This document shows, one piece after another, positions 1 to 8,979 of a stretch of DNA of 64,000 nt (the first letter of the stretch is position 1; each line of letters begins with the position of its first letter). The stretch is from CAVOOW01 sp963697675. Its GTDB lineage: Bacteria > Actinomycetota > Actinomycetes > JACCUZ01. The notes beneath the pieces were generated by a model. That model saw nothing but the letters and a program-made list of their open reading frames with translations, had not been told where the DNA came from and searched no databases. Location of the stretch: assembly GCA_963697675.1 (NCBI GenBank), contig CAVOOW010000006.1, positions 620,001 to 684,000 of the forward strand, read 5' to 3'. A program made the translations under genes and the position numbers.

Positions 1-495
1 CCGGATCGTCGTCATCGTCTGCCGCAGCACCGGGAACCTGATGAGATCGTCGACGAACCGGTAGTCGTCGTCGTTCGCTGTGACTTCGACGTAGAGCGCC
101 CAGTTTCCCGCCATCGAGTTCGCCGAGTCGTCGCTGTAGGCGGCCAACTCGATCGGGTCGAGCAGGAGATTTCGAATGCACCGCGACCTAGTCTTCGAGA
201 CCTTCGTGCAGTGCCCCGAGACGACTTCGGCGTATCCGTGACCGTTCCTGGTGCTGAAGGTGTCGATCCACAGCGACTTCACACCAGAGGAGTCGGAGAT
301 CGACAGCCGGATCGGGTAGGTGGTGGCCACGCTCGGACCGACAACGACCGGCTCGCCATGGTTCGCGACCGCCTTGTTGATTCGGATGTCGCCGTGACCC
401 TCGGCCTGCGCCGGGACTGCGCTGACTGCAGCAGCGGTGCCGACGACGCCGACCAGCAGGGCTACAGAGATCGCGCGCAAGCGGCTGGAACACAC
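1..495 (-). CDS. Secreted protein of unknown function, partial
   Basis: The reading frame stays open from a GTG at 495 to the window edge (165 codons), so the C-terminus lies outside. The start is chosen because GGGAGA sits 5 nt upstream. The first 31 residues look like a Sec signal peptide: a basic start (SSRLR), a hydrophobic stretch (ISVALLVGVVGTAAAV) and a likely cleavage after AQA. The mature part has two cysteines about 10 residues apart and a mixed beta-type composition (PIRLSISDSSGVKSLWIDTF), which could be an Ig-like fold; I do not recognise a family. Base composition looks less GC-rich than the ribosomal genes. It lies just beyond the displaced guaA fragment, so it may be either old flanking DNA or accessory DNA. 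Confidence 0.6.
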   Translation of the reverse strand, partial: MCSSRLRAISVALLVGVVGTAAAVSAVPAQAEGHGDIRINKAVANHGEPVVVGPSVATTYPIRLSISDSSGVKSLWIDTFSTRNGHGYAEVVSGHCTKVSKTRSRCIRNLLLDPIELAAYSDDSANSMAGNWALYVEVTANDDDYRFVDDLIRFPVLRQTMTTIR

Positions 496-563
496 GTGGC
501 TCTCCCGGACATCGGCTGATGGTCGCCCGAACTCTAGAGCCAGGCAGCGGGAGATGTTGGGCT

Positions 564-719
564 TACTCCCACTCGATGGTGTCGGGCGGCTTCGACGTGA
601 TGTCGAGCGCGACCCGGTTGACCTCGGGGCACCTCATTGGTGAGGCGGGTCGAGATGCGCGCGAGCACGTCGTAGGGCACCCGGGTCCAGTCGGCGGTCA
701 TCGCGTCCTCCGACGAGAC
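564..719 (-). pseudogene. Displaced 3' fragment of guaA
   Basis: This 156-bp stretch matches the last 155 bp of the intact guaA (2460-2614), with six substitutions and one extra G in the run at 626-629. The minus strand still ends in codons for TIEWE and a TAA stop, but the extra G breaks the frame upstream. Homology begins and ends abruptly: outside the fragment the two copies do not match. The fragment stops 2 bp short of the stop codon of the glycoside hydrolase at 722. It has no start codon and cannot make a GMP synthetase. It is read as the displaced target-gene end left by an integration, or as a partial duplication. Confidence 0.85.
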
Positions 720-721
720 CG

Positions 722-2224
722 CTAGCCAGTGAGCAGGGCGACGGCGTACGCCGGGAGTGCCACGGACCCACTGGCGGTTCCGCTGTCTCTCATCACGTCA
801 CCCGGCCCCGTGACCTTTGTTGTGCTGGCGGGCGCCCATGCCCGGCGATACGAGAACGTGCCGGTGATGAGACGTGAGATATCGACGGACGTGGCCTGAC
901 CCGTGAGGTTCAGCAGGACCGTGGCGGGACGAGGCCCACCGACAGCCTGCAGCCCCAGCAGGCCCGGCGCATCCTGCCAGCCGAGTGGTGGGGCATTGGC
1001 GAACGTCACCGCCTGCGCGGAGCTCGCACCGAGCAGGGCGTCCTGCACGAAGCCAAGAACTGTCCCACTCGCGCTCAATGCGTACGGCGTCGTCGCTGGG
1101 CCGGTGGCGCCGAACGCGCGGTTGTCGCGGAAGACGGCCCCCACCCGAGCAGGGCCAGTGACGTTGTGCATGGCCAGCTGCCCCACTCCGGGCAGTGACA
1201 ACAGGCTCAGCGCCAACGTGCCGACGGCGACGCCGTGCAGCCAGGTTCCGGCGAAGACGACGCCGGGTGTTTCGTCAGCCATGTTGAACTCAGTGACCCA
1301 GACGTCAAGCCCGTACTGCCGAAGTTGTGGCAGCTGGTTGGCGCTGAGCGCGCGAATTTGCCGAACCATCGTGCCCAGCACGCTCGCCGGTGACAGGTTG
1401 GCGTCGTGTACCCGCACATTCAGGTGCAGCGTCACAGCTTTCGTCGTGTGCAGGTTCGGCAACAGCCCGGTGTTCCAGGTTGCGCGTCGGTTGCTCAGCC
1501 CGTTGACGTAGTCGGTGATAGCCGCCGTTCCGGCCACCTTGGCACCGGGGAACTCGGCTGCGATCGCGGCGGCGTACCTTTCGGCCACTGCTGCATAGTC
1601 GACGGGTGAGGGAAAACGCTGCTGGTACTGAGTCGTCCCCGGGCTGGGTCCGGAGAGATACAGCTCGTTGCCGAGCTCCACGCGGACGACAGGGATCCCG
1701 AGGTCGCGGGCGGCCCGAAGCATCGCCAGAGTGTCAGCGATCATGGCGGGCACGTCACTGTCAGACGCGATGCGTCCTTGCCACGTGACCACGTTGACGT
1801 CGAAGACAGGCGTCGCTCCTGTGCTTGCGACGATCGAACCGAAGGTGGCGAGCGTGTTGTCGATTCGCTTCCCCGGCTGGCCGGGCCAGGGGCCATTGGG
1901 CTGGTACCAGCCCTGCCTCCAGTCCCAGAAGTTGGCCGTCGTCCCTCCGGGATAGCGCAGCGTGCCGGGGCGGTAGCCCACCAGAGCAGTGGCGAAACCT
2001 GCGTTCGAGTAGACGGGACCTCCCCCGTTCTCGCCGTTCAGTCCGAGGGTCAAAGTGGCAATGGGCCGCGAGACCCCGGACAGCGCTGCCGTCGGACCGA
2101 CTGCGGCGGCGGCAGACATCGGCGAGCCCGGGGTGAGACCGGCAGCCGTGACAGCGACCGCTGTGGTGGCGATCAGCCCGACTAGACGGGCCCTCGCCGA
2201 AGTTCTTGACGTTGGACGGACCAC
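722..2224 (-). CDS. Secreted clan GH-A-like glycoside hydrolase
   Basis: The 500-residue product has a signal peptide (about residues 1-41, basic RTSARAR then an Ala-rich hydrophobic stretch). It then resembles the (beta/alpha)8 retaining hydrolases of clan GH-A: LRYPGG near 89-94, NFWDWR near 98-103, an ELGNE motif with the probable acid/base Glu187, and WVTEF with the probable nucleophile Glu312. The 125-residue spacing is usual for GH51, GH39 or GH79-type enzymes, and a C-terminal beta domain follows. Substrate cannot be read from the sequence; an arabinofuranosidase or glucuronidase-like role on plant or microbial polysaccharide is possible. The GTG start has GGAGGG 8 nt upstream. It is the only gene between the two guaA 3' ends, so it would be the cargo of that element. 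Confidence 0.7.
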   Translation of the reverse strand: MVRPTSRTSARARLVGLIATTAVAVTAAGLTPGSPMSAAAAVGPTAALSGVSRPIATLTLGLNGENGGGPVYSNAGFATALVGYRPGTLRYPGGTTANFWDWRQGWYQPNGPWPGQPGKRIDNTLATFGSIVASTGATPVFDVNVVTWQGRIASDSDVPAMIADTLAMLRAARDLGIPVVRVELGNELYLSGPSPGTTQYQQRFPSPVDYAAVAERYAAAIAAEFPGAKVAGTAAITDYVNGLSNRRATWNTGLLPNLHTTKAVTLHLNVRVHDANLSPASVLGTMVRQIRALSANQLPQLRQYGLDVWVTEFNMADETPGVVFAGTWLHGVAVGTLALSLLSLPGVGQLAMHNVTGPARVGAVFRDNRAFGATGPATTPYALSASGTVLGFVQDALLGASSAQAVTFANAPPLGWQDAPGLLGLQAVGGPRPATVLLNLTGQATSVDISRLITGTFSYRRAWAPASTTKVTGPGDVMRDSGTASGSVALPAYAVALLTG

Positions 2225-2458
2225 TTGCGGACCCTCCCCCTCTTGAGCCTTCCTTGCAGTTCTAGCGAGGTGGCGCTAAGACCGCCATAGCCCTTCAGCA
2301 CCCCTTTAGAGCCCGGCACGACCCCGTTGCATCTCTCGGTCCGTGACACCTGGCAGCAAGCAGGCGGAAGGGCGCCTGTGGTCAGTTGAGTGCACATGCG
2401 TCGCCCCAGCGACCCAAGGTCCCGCACGAAAGCAGCCTTACGCCTGACCCATTGCTGG

Positions 2459-4042
2459 CTACTCCCACTCGATGGTGCCGGGCGGCTTCGACGTGATGTC
2501 GAGCGCGACCCGGTTGACCTCGGGCACCTCGTTCGTGATGCGCGTCGAGATGCGCGCGAGCACGTCGTAGGGCACCCGCGTCCAGTCGGCGGTCATCGCG
2601 TCCTCCGACGAGACGGGTCGCAGCACGACGGGATGACCATACGTACGCCCGTCACCCTGCACGCCGACCGACCGCACGTCGCCGAGCAGCACGACGGGGC
2701 ACTGCCAGATCTCCCGGTCGAGCCCGGCCAGCGACAGCTCCTCGCGCGCGATCGCGTCGGCCTCGCGCAGCACGTCGAGGCGCTCGGCCGTGACCTCGCC
2801 GATGATGCGGATCCCGAGGCCCGGCCCCGGGAAGGGCTGCCGCCAGACGATCACCTCGGGCAGGCCGAGCTCGAGGCCGACCCGGCGCACCTCGTCCTTG
2901 AACAGTGCGCGCAGCGGTTCCACCAGTGAGAACTGCAGGTCGTCGGGCAGTCCGCCGACGTTGTGGTGCGACTTGATGTTGGCCGTGCCGGTGCCGCCCC
3001 CCGACTCGACGACGTCGGGATAGAGCGTTCCCTGCACGAGGAACTCGACCGTCTCCCCATGCGCACCCGCGGCTGCGACGATGTCGCGCGCCGACTCCTC
3101 GAACACCCTGATGAACTCGCGGCCGATCGCCTTGCGCTTCTCCTCGGGGTCGGTGAGGCCGGCGAGGGCGTCGAGGAAACGCTTTGCTGCGTCGGCGACG
3201 ACGAGCTGCACACCGGTGGCCTCGACATAGTCGCGCTCGACCTGCTCGGCCTCGCCCTTGCGCATCAGCCCGTGGTCGACGAACACGCACGTCAGCTGGT
3301 CTCCGACGGCACGATGTACGAGGGCCGCCGCGACGGCGGAGTCGACGCCACCCGACAGGCCGCAGATGACGCGGGCGGAGCCGACCTGCTCGCGGATCAG
3401 CGCGACCTGCTCGTCGATGACGTTGGTCATCGTCCATGTCGGGCGGCAACCCGCGACGTCGTACAGAAAGTGCTCGAGCACTTGTTGGCCGTGGGCGGTG
3501 TGCATGACCTCTGGGTGGAACTGCACGCCGGCCATCTGTCGCGACAGGTTCTCGAACGCCGCGACGGCCGTGCCCTCGGTCGTGGCGGAGACGACGAAGC
3601 CCGTCGGCGCAGCAGACACCGCGTCGCCGTGACTCATCCACACCGACAGGTCGGCCGGCAGCTCCCGGAACAGCGCGCCCGCGTGCTGCACCTGCAGCGG
3701 CGTGCGCCCGTACTCCGCGAGGCCGGTGTGCGCCACGGTGCCGCCCAGCGCCAGCGCCATCGCCTGGAAGCCGTAGCAGATGCCGAAGGTCGGCACCCCC
3801 GACGTGAACAGCTCGGGGTCGACCGACGGGGCTCCGTCGGCATAGACCGACGACGGCCCACCGGACAGGATGATCGCGGCCGGGCGGCGCGCCAGCATCT
3901 CCTCGACCGGCATGGTGTGCGGCACGATCTCGCTGTAGACGCGCGCCTCGCGCACCCGGCGGGCGATCAGCTGGGCATATTGCGCGCCGAAGTCGACGAC
4001 GAGCACCGTGTCGCTGGTCGGTCGTTCAGTGGCCGCGGTCAC
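2459..4042 (-). CDS. guaA: GMP synthase (glutamine-hydrolysing)
   Basis: GuaA makes GMP from XMP, ATP and glutamine, the last step of guanylate synthesis. The 527 residues have the standard layout: an N-terminal class I glutaminase with Cys89 in GICYGF and His/Glu in FHPEV, then the ATP-pyrophosphatase domain with the P-loop SGGVDS, and the C-terminal dimerisation domain ending in KPPGTIEWE. The GTG start is preceded by GGAGG about 11 nt upstream. It reads towards the duplicated 3' end and glycoside hydrolase downstream. The last 155 bp are repeated at 564-719, which makes this gene a likely former integration target. guaB and guaB3, which supply XMP-pathway enzymes, lie 12 kb away on the same strand. 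Confidence 0.97.
   Translation of the reverse strand: MTAATERPTSDTVLVVDFGAQYAQLIARRVREARVYSEIVPHTMPVEEMLARRPAAIILSGGPSSVYADGAPSVDPELFTSGVPTFGICYGFQAMALALGGTVAHTGLAEYGRTPLQVQHAGALFRELPADLSVWMSHGDAVSAAPTGFVVSATTEGTAVAAFENLSRQMAGVQFHPEVMHTAHGQQVLEHFLYDVAGCRPTWTMTNVIDEQVALIREQVGSARVICGLSGGVDSAVAAALVHRAVGDQLTCVFVDHGLMRKGEAEQVERDYVEATGVQLVVADAAKRFLDALAGLTDPEEKRKAIGREFIRVFEESARDIVAAAGAHGETVEFLVQGTLYPDVVESGGGTGTANIKSHHNVGGLPDDLQFSLVEPLRALFKDEVRRVGLELGLPEVIVWRQPFPGPGLGIRIIGEVTAERLDVLREADAIAREELSLAGLDREIWQCPVVLLGDVRSVGVQGDGRTYGHPVVLRPVSSEDAMTADWTRVPYDVLARISTRITNEVPEVNRVALDITSKPPGTIEWE
2460..2614. repeat. Direct repeat: guaA 3' end, intact copy
   Basis: This is the partner of the displaced fragment at 564-719, in the same orientation. 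The pair brackets 720-2459, which holds the glycoside hydrolase and a 234-bp non-coding stretch (2225-2458) in which I see no gene. A long terminal direct repeat made of a gene's 3' end is the usual footprint of an element that integrated into that end and restored the gene. Confidence 0.8.
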
Positions 4043-4148
4043 GGGGTGACAATCCTCCGGGCGTACGTCGGATGAGGGTGCAAGTCTACGGGGGCGACCT
4101 GGAAAGTCGCTTTATTCGCCGGCCTCCCAGGACATAGCGTGAACCAAC

Positions 4149-5880
4149 GTGCGCCGACTCCCTTACGACGACCCGGGGCACCCAAGCCTCCGGTCGCCGG
4201 CGCGCTACCTGCTCTGGACAGCGCGGCAGATGTGGCAGCCACTGCTCCTCGGCACGGTCTACGGCATCGCCTGGATGGGCGCGCAGGCGCTGGTCCCTGC
4301 CGCCATCGGCCGGGGACTCGACCAGGGCGTCTCCGACCACGACATGAGCGCAGCCTGGAAGTGGTCGGGCATCGTGCTCGGGCTCGCCGTCGTCCAGGCG
4401 GTGGCGGGGGTGCTGCGGCACCGGGTCGCCGTGTCCTGCTGGTTGTACGCGAGCTTCCGCTCCATGCAGCTGCTCGGCCGGCACAGCGCCGAGGTGGGCG
4501 TGGCGATCCGGCGCAAGCTGCCGACGGGCGAGGTGGTCTCGGCGGCCACCAACGACGCTCTGATGATCGGCGGCGCGTTCGACATCACGGCGCGGCTTGC
4601 CGGCGCGATCGTGGCCTACCTGATCATCGCCGTGCTGCTGCTGACGACGAACGTGCTGATCGGCACTGTCGTGCTGGTGGGAGTGCCGGTGATGGTGGTG
4701 CTGCTCGGCCCACTGATGCGCCCTTTGCAGGCCCGGCAGAAGGTGCAGCGCGAGGTCACGGGGCACTTGACCGCACTCGGGGCGGACACCGTGGCTGGCC
4801 TGCGGGTGCTCCGCGGCATCGGCGGCGAGCCGGCGTTCCTGGCGCGCTATCGGCGCCGCTCCCACGAGCTGCGCGACGCCGGAGTCCGTGTCGCGACGTT
4901 GCAGGCGCTGCTGGACTCGGCTCAGGTGCTGCTGCCGGGCATCTTCCTCGTCACGCTGACCTGGCTCGGCGCGCGGCTCGCCATCCAGGGCGAGCTCTCG
5001 GCCGGCGACATCGTCGCGTTCTACGGCTACGCCTTCTTCCTTGTCGTGCCGATCCGCACGGCGATCGAGTCCGCGGACAAGTTCACCCGCTCGCTGGTCG
5101 GAGCGACCCGGATCATCGGCGTCCTCGAGACCCGGCCGGAGATCTCCGAGCCCGACGATCCCGCCGCGGCACCGCCCGTGGGGTCGGTGCTCGCGGACGC
5201 GATGTCGGGGCTCACCGTCGAGCCCGGTCTGATGACCGGGCTGGTCGGCAGCGACCCCGACCAGACAGCAGCCATCGCGCACCGGCTGGGTCGGCTGGTC
5301 CAGCAGGACGGCGTCACGCTCGGCGACGTACCGCTCGAGCGCCTTCCCCTGCACACGGTGCGCCACCGCATCCTCGTGGCCGAAGCGGAGCCCGCGGCTG
5401 TTCACCGGGACGCTGCGTGACGAGCTGGACCCGTGGCACCGGGCCGTTGACGACGGCGACGTACTCGAGGCGCTGCGCGTGGCGGCGGCCGACGACGTGC
5501 TGGAGGCGCTGCCGGAGGGACTCGACTCGAACGTGGACGAGGGCGGTCGGGAGTTCTCGGGCGGTCAACGGCAGCGCCTGGCGCTGGCCCGCACGCTGCT
5601 GACCGACGCCGAGGTGCTGGTGCTCATCGACCCCACCAGTGCGGTCGACGCGCACACCGAGGCGCTGGTCGCGAGCCGGCTGCGGGACTCACGCCATGTG
5701 GGCACCAACGGCGGGGCCCGCACCACCGTGGTGACCAGCGTCAGCCCACTGCTGCTCAAGCACTGCGACGAGGTGGTCTTCGTGCGCGACGGTGTTGTCG
5801 AGGCGCGCGGGACCCATCGCGACCTGCTCGCCGGCCACCCCGCCTACCGGGACACCGTCACCCGGGGGGAGGACATATGA
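4149..5880 (+). pseudogene. ABC exporter subunit with degenerate ATPase site, frameshifted
   Basis: A type I exporter half: about 300 residues of transmembrane domain followed by a nucleotide-binding domain. The frame breaks at the CCC of 5391-5393. Removing one C joins the first part (ending at 5420 as written) to a second part that carries SGGQRQRLALAR and continues to 5880. The ATPase site is degenerate: the Walker A region reads GLVGSDPDQTA with no GKS/T, and the Walker B region reads VLVLIDPTSAVD, so the Asp and Glu are shifted or replaced. This is usual for the inactive-site half of heterodimeric exporters. The consensus-site partner follows at once. The indel may be a sequencing error, in which case the gene is intact at about 576 residues. 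Substrate unknown. Confidence 0.8.
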
Positions 5881-5898
5881 GCCTCACCCCGCAAACGC

Positions 5899-7656
5899 AT
5901 GCTGCCCGTCGCGACGGGGCGGGAGGTCCGGGAGAAGGCGCAGGAGATCTTCGCCGTCCATCGCCGGTCGATCATCTGGATGCTCTCGTTGCACGCTCTG
6001 GCTGCCCTGGCCGCGGTCGTGGGCCCGTGGCTGCTCGGGTCCATGGTGCAGTCGGTCAGGGACGGTACGACGACCGCGCACGTCGACCGCCTGGCGATGC
6101 TGCTCGCGGTGTCGCTCGTCGCCCAGACGGTGCTGACCTTCGTCGCACGCAGGGCGTCGTTCGTGCTCGGCGAGACCGTGTTCGCCGAGCTGCGCGAAGG
6201 TTTCCTCGAGCGCGTGCTCCGGCTGCCGCTGTCCACGGTCGAGCGCGCCGGCACCGGCGATCTGGTGACCCGCAGCACCGGAGACATCGAGGCACTGGCC
6301 CGCACCGTGCGCTTCGCCGTGCCCGAGGTGCTCGTGGCCATCGTGACGGTGCTGCTGACGGCCGTCGCGGCCTTCTTCACCGCCCCGCTCGTGGCGCTGC
6401 CGATGCTGATCGGCACGCCACTGATCTACTTCGGAACGAAGCGCTATCTGCGGTTCGCTCCTGGCGGCTACCTGCGCGAGCGCGAGGGCTATGCGGCCTA
6501 CAACGGTGCGTTGGCGGAGACGGTCGAGGGCGCCCGCACGGTCGAGGCGTTGAGCCTCGCGCAGCGGCGCATCGCCCGCATCGAGGCCGAGATGTCCAAC
6601 GCCTATGCCGCGGAGCGCTACACGCTGCGGCTGCGGACCTGGTGGTTCCCGACCATGGAGATGGCCTACGCCCTCCCGGTCGCCGCCGCCCTCGCATGGG
6701 GCACCTGGCTGGTCATCAACGGCCATGCCGACCTCGGCGCCGTGACGACCGTGACCCTCTACTCCGTGCAGATCGTCGACCCCGTCGACCGGCTCATCTC
6801 CTGGCTCGACGAGGTGCAGGTCGGTGCCGTTGCGCTGCAACGGGTCCTGGGCGTCGAGCTGGTGCCGGACGACCGTGTTGAGGGAGACGAGAAGCCCCGC
6901 GACGAGCACGTGGTCGCCGAGGGAGTGCGGTTCGCCTATCGAGAGGGCCGTGACGTGCTGCACGGCATCGCCGTCGACCTCGTGCCGGGTGAGCGGCTCG
7001 CGGTCGTCGGACCGTCCGGTGCCGGCAAGTCCACGCTGGGTCGACTTCTCGCCGGCATCCACCCGCCCCGCACCGGGCGCGTCACCGTCGGCGGCGTGCC
7101 TCTCGTTGAGCTACCCCTGGAGGACCTGCGCCGTCACGTCGTGCTCGTCACCCAGGAGCACCACGTCTTCGTCGGATCACTCGCCGAGAACCTGCTGCTG
7201 GCGCGCCCGGAGGCCGGGCTGGACGCACTGCGCGACGCGTTGGCCGTTGTCGACGCACTGTCCTGGGTCGATGCCCTGCCGGAGGGCCTGGAGACCGCGG
7301 TCGGATCGGGTGGTCATCCGATCACGCCTGCCCAGGCGCAGCAGATCGCGCTGGCCAGGCTGGTGCTCGCCGACCCGCACACCCTCGTACTCGACGAGGC
7401 CACCTCGCTGCTCGACCCGCGCGCCGCGCGCCTGCTCGAACGGTCACTCGGCGCTGTGCTCGCCGGCCGCACCGTGGTCGCGATCGCCCACCGGCTGCAC
7501 ACGGCGCACGACGCGCACCGGGTGGCGGTGGTCGACGGCGGGCGCATCACCGAGCTCGGCTCGCACGACGAGCTGATGGCGTCCGGCGGGGCGTACGCCG
7601 AGCTGTGGCACTCGTGGCGCGCGGACCCCACGGCGAGCGTGGTGGCCGCACCGTAA
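5899..7656 (+). CDS. ABC exporter subunit, ATP-binding and permease
   Basis: The 585-residue partner of the preceding exporter half. A six-helix transmembrane domain fills about residues 1-310, and the ATPase domain has an intact Walker A (GPSGAGKST) and Walker B with catalytic Glu (LVLDEATSLLD). Its own signature motif is poor (ITPAQAQQIALAR), so it would use the good signature of the other half, as in heterodimeric exporters. The ATG at 5899 has no ribosome binding site. A strong GGGGAGG precedes an ATG at 5877 that overlaps the upstream stop as ATGA, but in another frame. Removing one C from the CCCC at 5887-5890 would join that start to this frame, giving MSLTRKRMLPVATG, so the true start is probably 5877. 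Confidence 0.88.
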   Translation: MLPVATGREVREKAQEIFAVHRRSIIWMLSLHALAALAAVVGPWLLGSMVQSVRDGTTTAHVDRLAMLLAVSLVAQTVLTFVARRASFVLGETVFAELREGFLERVLRLPLSTVERAGTGDLVTRSTGDIEALARTVRFAVPEVLVAIVTVLLTAVAAFFTAPLVALPMLIGTPLIYFGTKRYLRFAPGGYLREREGYAAYNGALAETVEGARTVEALSLAQRRIARIEAEMSNAYAAERYTLRLRTWWFPTMEMAYALPVAAALAWGTWLVINGHADLGAVTTVTLYSVQIVDPVDRLISWLDEVQVGAVALQRVLGVELVPDDRVEGDEKPRDEHVVAEGVRFAYREGRDVLHGIAVDLVPGERLAVVGPSGAGKSTLGRLLAGIHPPRTGRVTVGGVPLVELPLEDLRRHVVLVTQEHHVFVGSLAENLLLARPEAGLDALRDALAVVDALSWVDALPEGLETAVGSGGHPITPAQAQQIALARLVLADPHTLVLDEATSLLDPRAARLLERSLGAVLAGRTVVAIAHRLHTAHDAHRVAVVDGGRITELGSHDELMASGGAYAELWHSWRADPTASVVAAP

Positions 7657-7698
7657 CCGTGGCCGACCTTCCTCGTTAGACCTCGCGGACGGTGCGCA

Positions 7699-8040
7699 GC
7701 ACCCGGCGAGAACATCCAGTCGTCCTGCCGGGCCTACCTGCCGATCTGCTCCAGCGGACAGGCGCCCAACAACGGCCCCGCTGCGACGGACATCGCCACG
7801 TTCAACACCATCAGCGGTACGTCGATGGCGGCGCCGCACATCGCGGGAATCATCGCCCAGCTGTTCCCGGCCAACCCGAACGCGACGCCCGCCCAGGTCG
7901 AGGCCGCGATGAAGTCGACCGCGTACAAGTACACGAACGGCGATCCCTACGCCGCGGCCGGGCCGTTCACGTCCTCGCGGGACAAGGGCACCGGTCTGGT
8001 GGACGTCGTTGCGGCGGCACGGGCGCTCGGCGCCTCCTAG
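7699..8040 (+). pseudogene. C-terminal remnant of a subtilisin-like (S8) protease
   Basis: The last 113 codons of a subtilase are visible, from APGENIQSSC through the catalytic-serine motif GTSMAAPH to a normal C-terminal helix (GTGLVDVVAAARALGAS) and a TAG stop. The catalytic Asp and His regions, the pro-domain and any start are absent. The frame runs back only to the ABC gene's stop at 7654-7656, so 5' sequence was lost, probably by deletion. It cannot be an active protease. The stretch 8041-8153 after it shows no gene. Confidence 0.8.
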
Positions 8041-8153
8041 CCGGGGGGAACCCTGATCGGCTCAGCACCAATCCAGCTGAGGAACTGGTCCGAAGGTACG
8101 TAGGGTGGGGGCCGGCGACGAGCAGGGGAGCCGGTCCCCGCCTTCTCCACGGG

Positions 8154-8921
8154 CTAGATGTGCGCCTCGGCGACGAAACGCAGCCGCACGTAGTCGGCGA
8201 CCCAGATGCCGTCCGCGCCGAGCAGCTGCGGCGCAGCGACCTCGTTGACGGCTGCGAGCAGCTCGTCCACCTGAGCAGTCTCCAGGCCGGCGAGAGTCGT
8301 CGCGCCGAACATCCGCCACCAGTCGGCTGCGCCGTCGGACACCTCCGTGAGGCGGGTCGGCCGGTCCACGTACTGCAGGAGGCGCACCGTGAAGCCCGTC
8401 CGCTCGAGGCGGGTCGCATGCTCGGCCGGGGTCGGGAAATACCACGGCAGCGGCAGGTCCGCGTCGAGGCCGATCCGGTCGGCCGCCTCCCGAAGCGCGG
8501 CGACGAGGGCAGTCACGTTGCGGGCCGCACCCATCTCGGCCACGAAACGACCTCCGGCACGCAGCGCCGCACGTACCCCTGCAAGCACGTCGTCGGGCCG
8601 GGTCATCCAGTGCAGAGCCGCGTTGGAGAACACGGCGTCGAACGGCCCGTCGACCTGCAGGCGCTCGCCGTCAGCCAGCCGCACGTCGAGGTCCGGAAAG
8701 CGCTCGCGTGCCCGGGCCACCATCTCCGCCGAGGAGTCGACTCCGGTCACCCGGGCTCCGCGTGCGGCGATCTCCGCGGTGAGCTCACCGCTGCCGCAAC
8801 CGAGGTCGAGCACCCGTTCGTCGGGCTGTGGGTCGAGCAGGTCGAGGACCGCAGCCCCCATCGCAGGGACGAAGGCAAAGGCCTCGTCGTAGCGCGTCGC
8901 GTCCCAGCTCACCTTCGGCAC
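8154..8921 (-). CDS. Class I SAM-dependent methyltransferase (trans-aconitate methyltransferase-like)
   Basis: A 255-residue Rossmann-fold methyltransferase. Motif I is VLDLGCGSGELTAEIA near 37-52, the acidic loop is VTGVDSSAEMV, and motif IV is FDAVFSNAALHWM near 93-105, a pattern shared with trans-aconitate 2-methyltransferase and its many paralogues. The length fits that group. Tam proteins methylate trans-aconitate or related small acids, but the substrate here is not certain. It is transcribed alone; an inverted repeat between it and the SDR gene upstream (8980-9045) probably separates the two transcripts. Confidence 0.8.
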   Translation of the reverse strand: MPKVSWDATRYDEAFAFVPAMGAAVLDLLDPQPDERVLDLGCGSGELTAEIAARGARVTGVDSSAEMVARARERFPDLDVRLADGERLQVDGPFDAVFSNAALHWMTRPDDVLAGVRAALRAGGRFVAEMGAARNVTALVAALREAADRIGLDADLPLPWYFPTPAEHATRLERTGFTVRLLQYVDRPTRLTEVSDGAADWWRMFGATTLAGLETAQVDELLAAVNEVAAPQLLGADGIWVADYVRLRFVAEAHI

Positions 8922-8979
8922 GCTAATCTCGTGTCTCGCCAGATGAAATCAGTGTCTCAACCTGCGGACACGCCGCACC

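Noticed and set aside
2390..4075. Long open frames on the plus strand opposite guaA
   Set aside because: High GC content gives long antisense frames; their translations are Arg/Gly/His-rich, lack domains and have no binding sites. The same applies opposite glmS, glmM, groEL and GMC.
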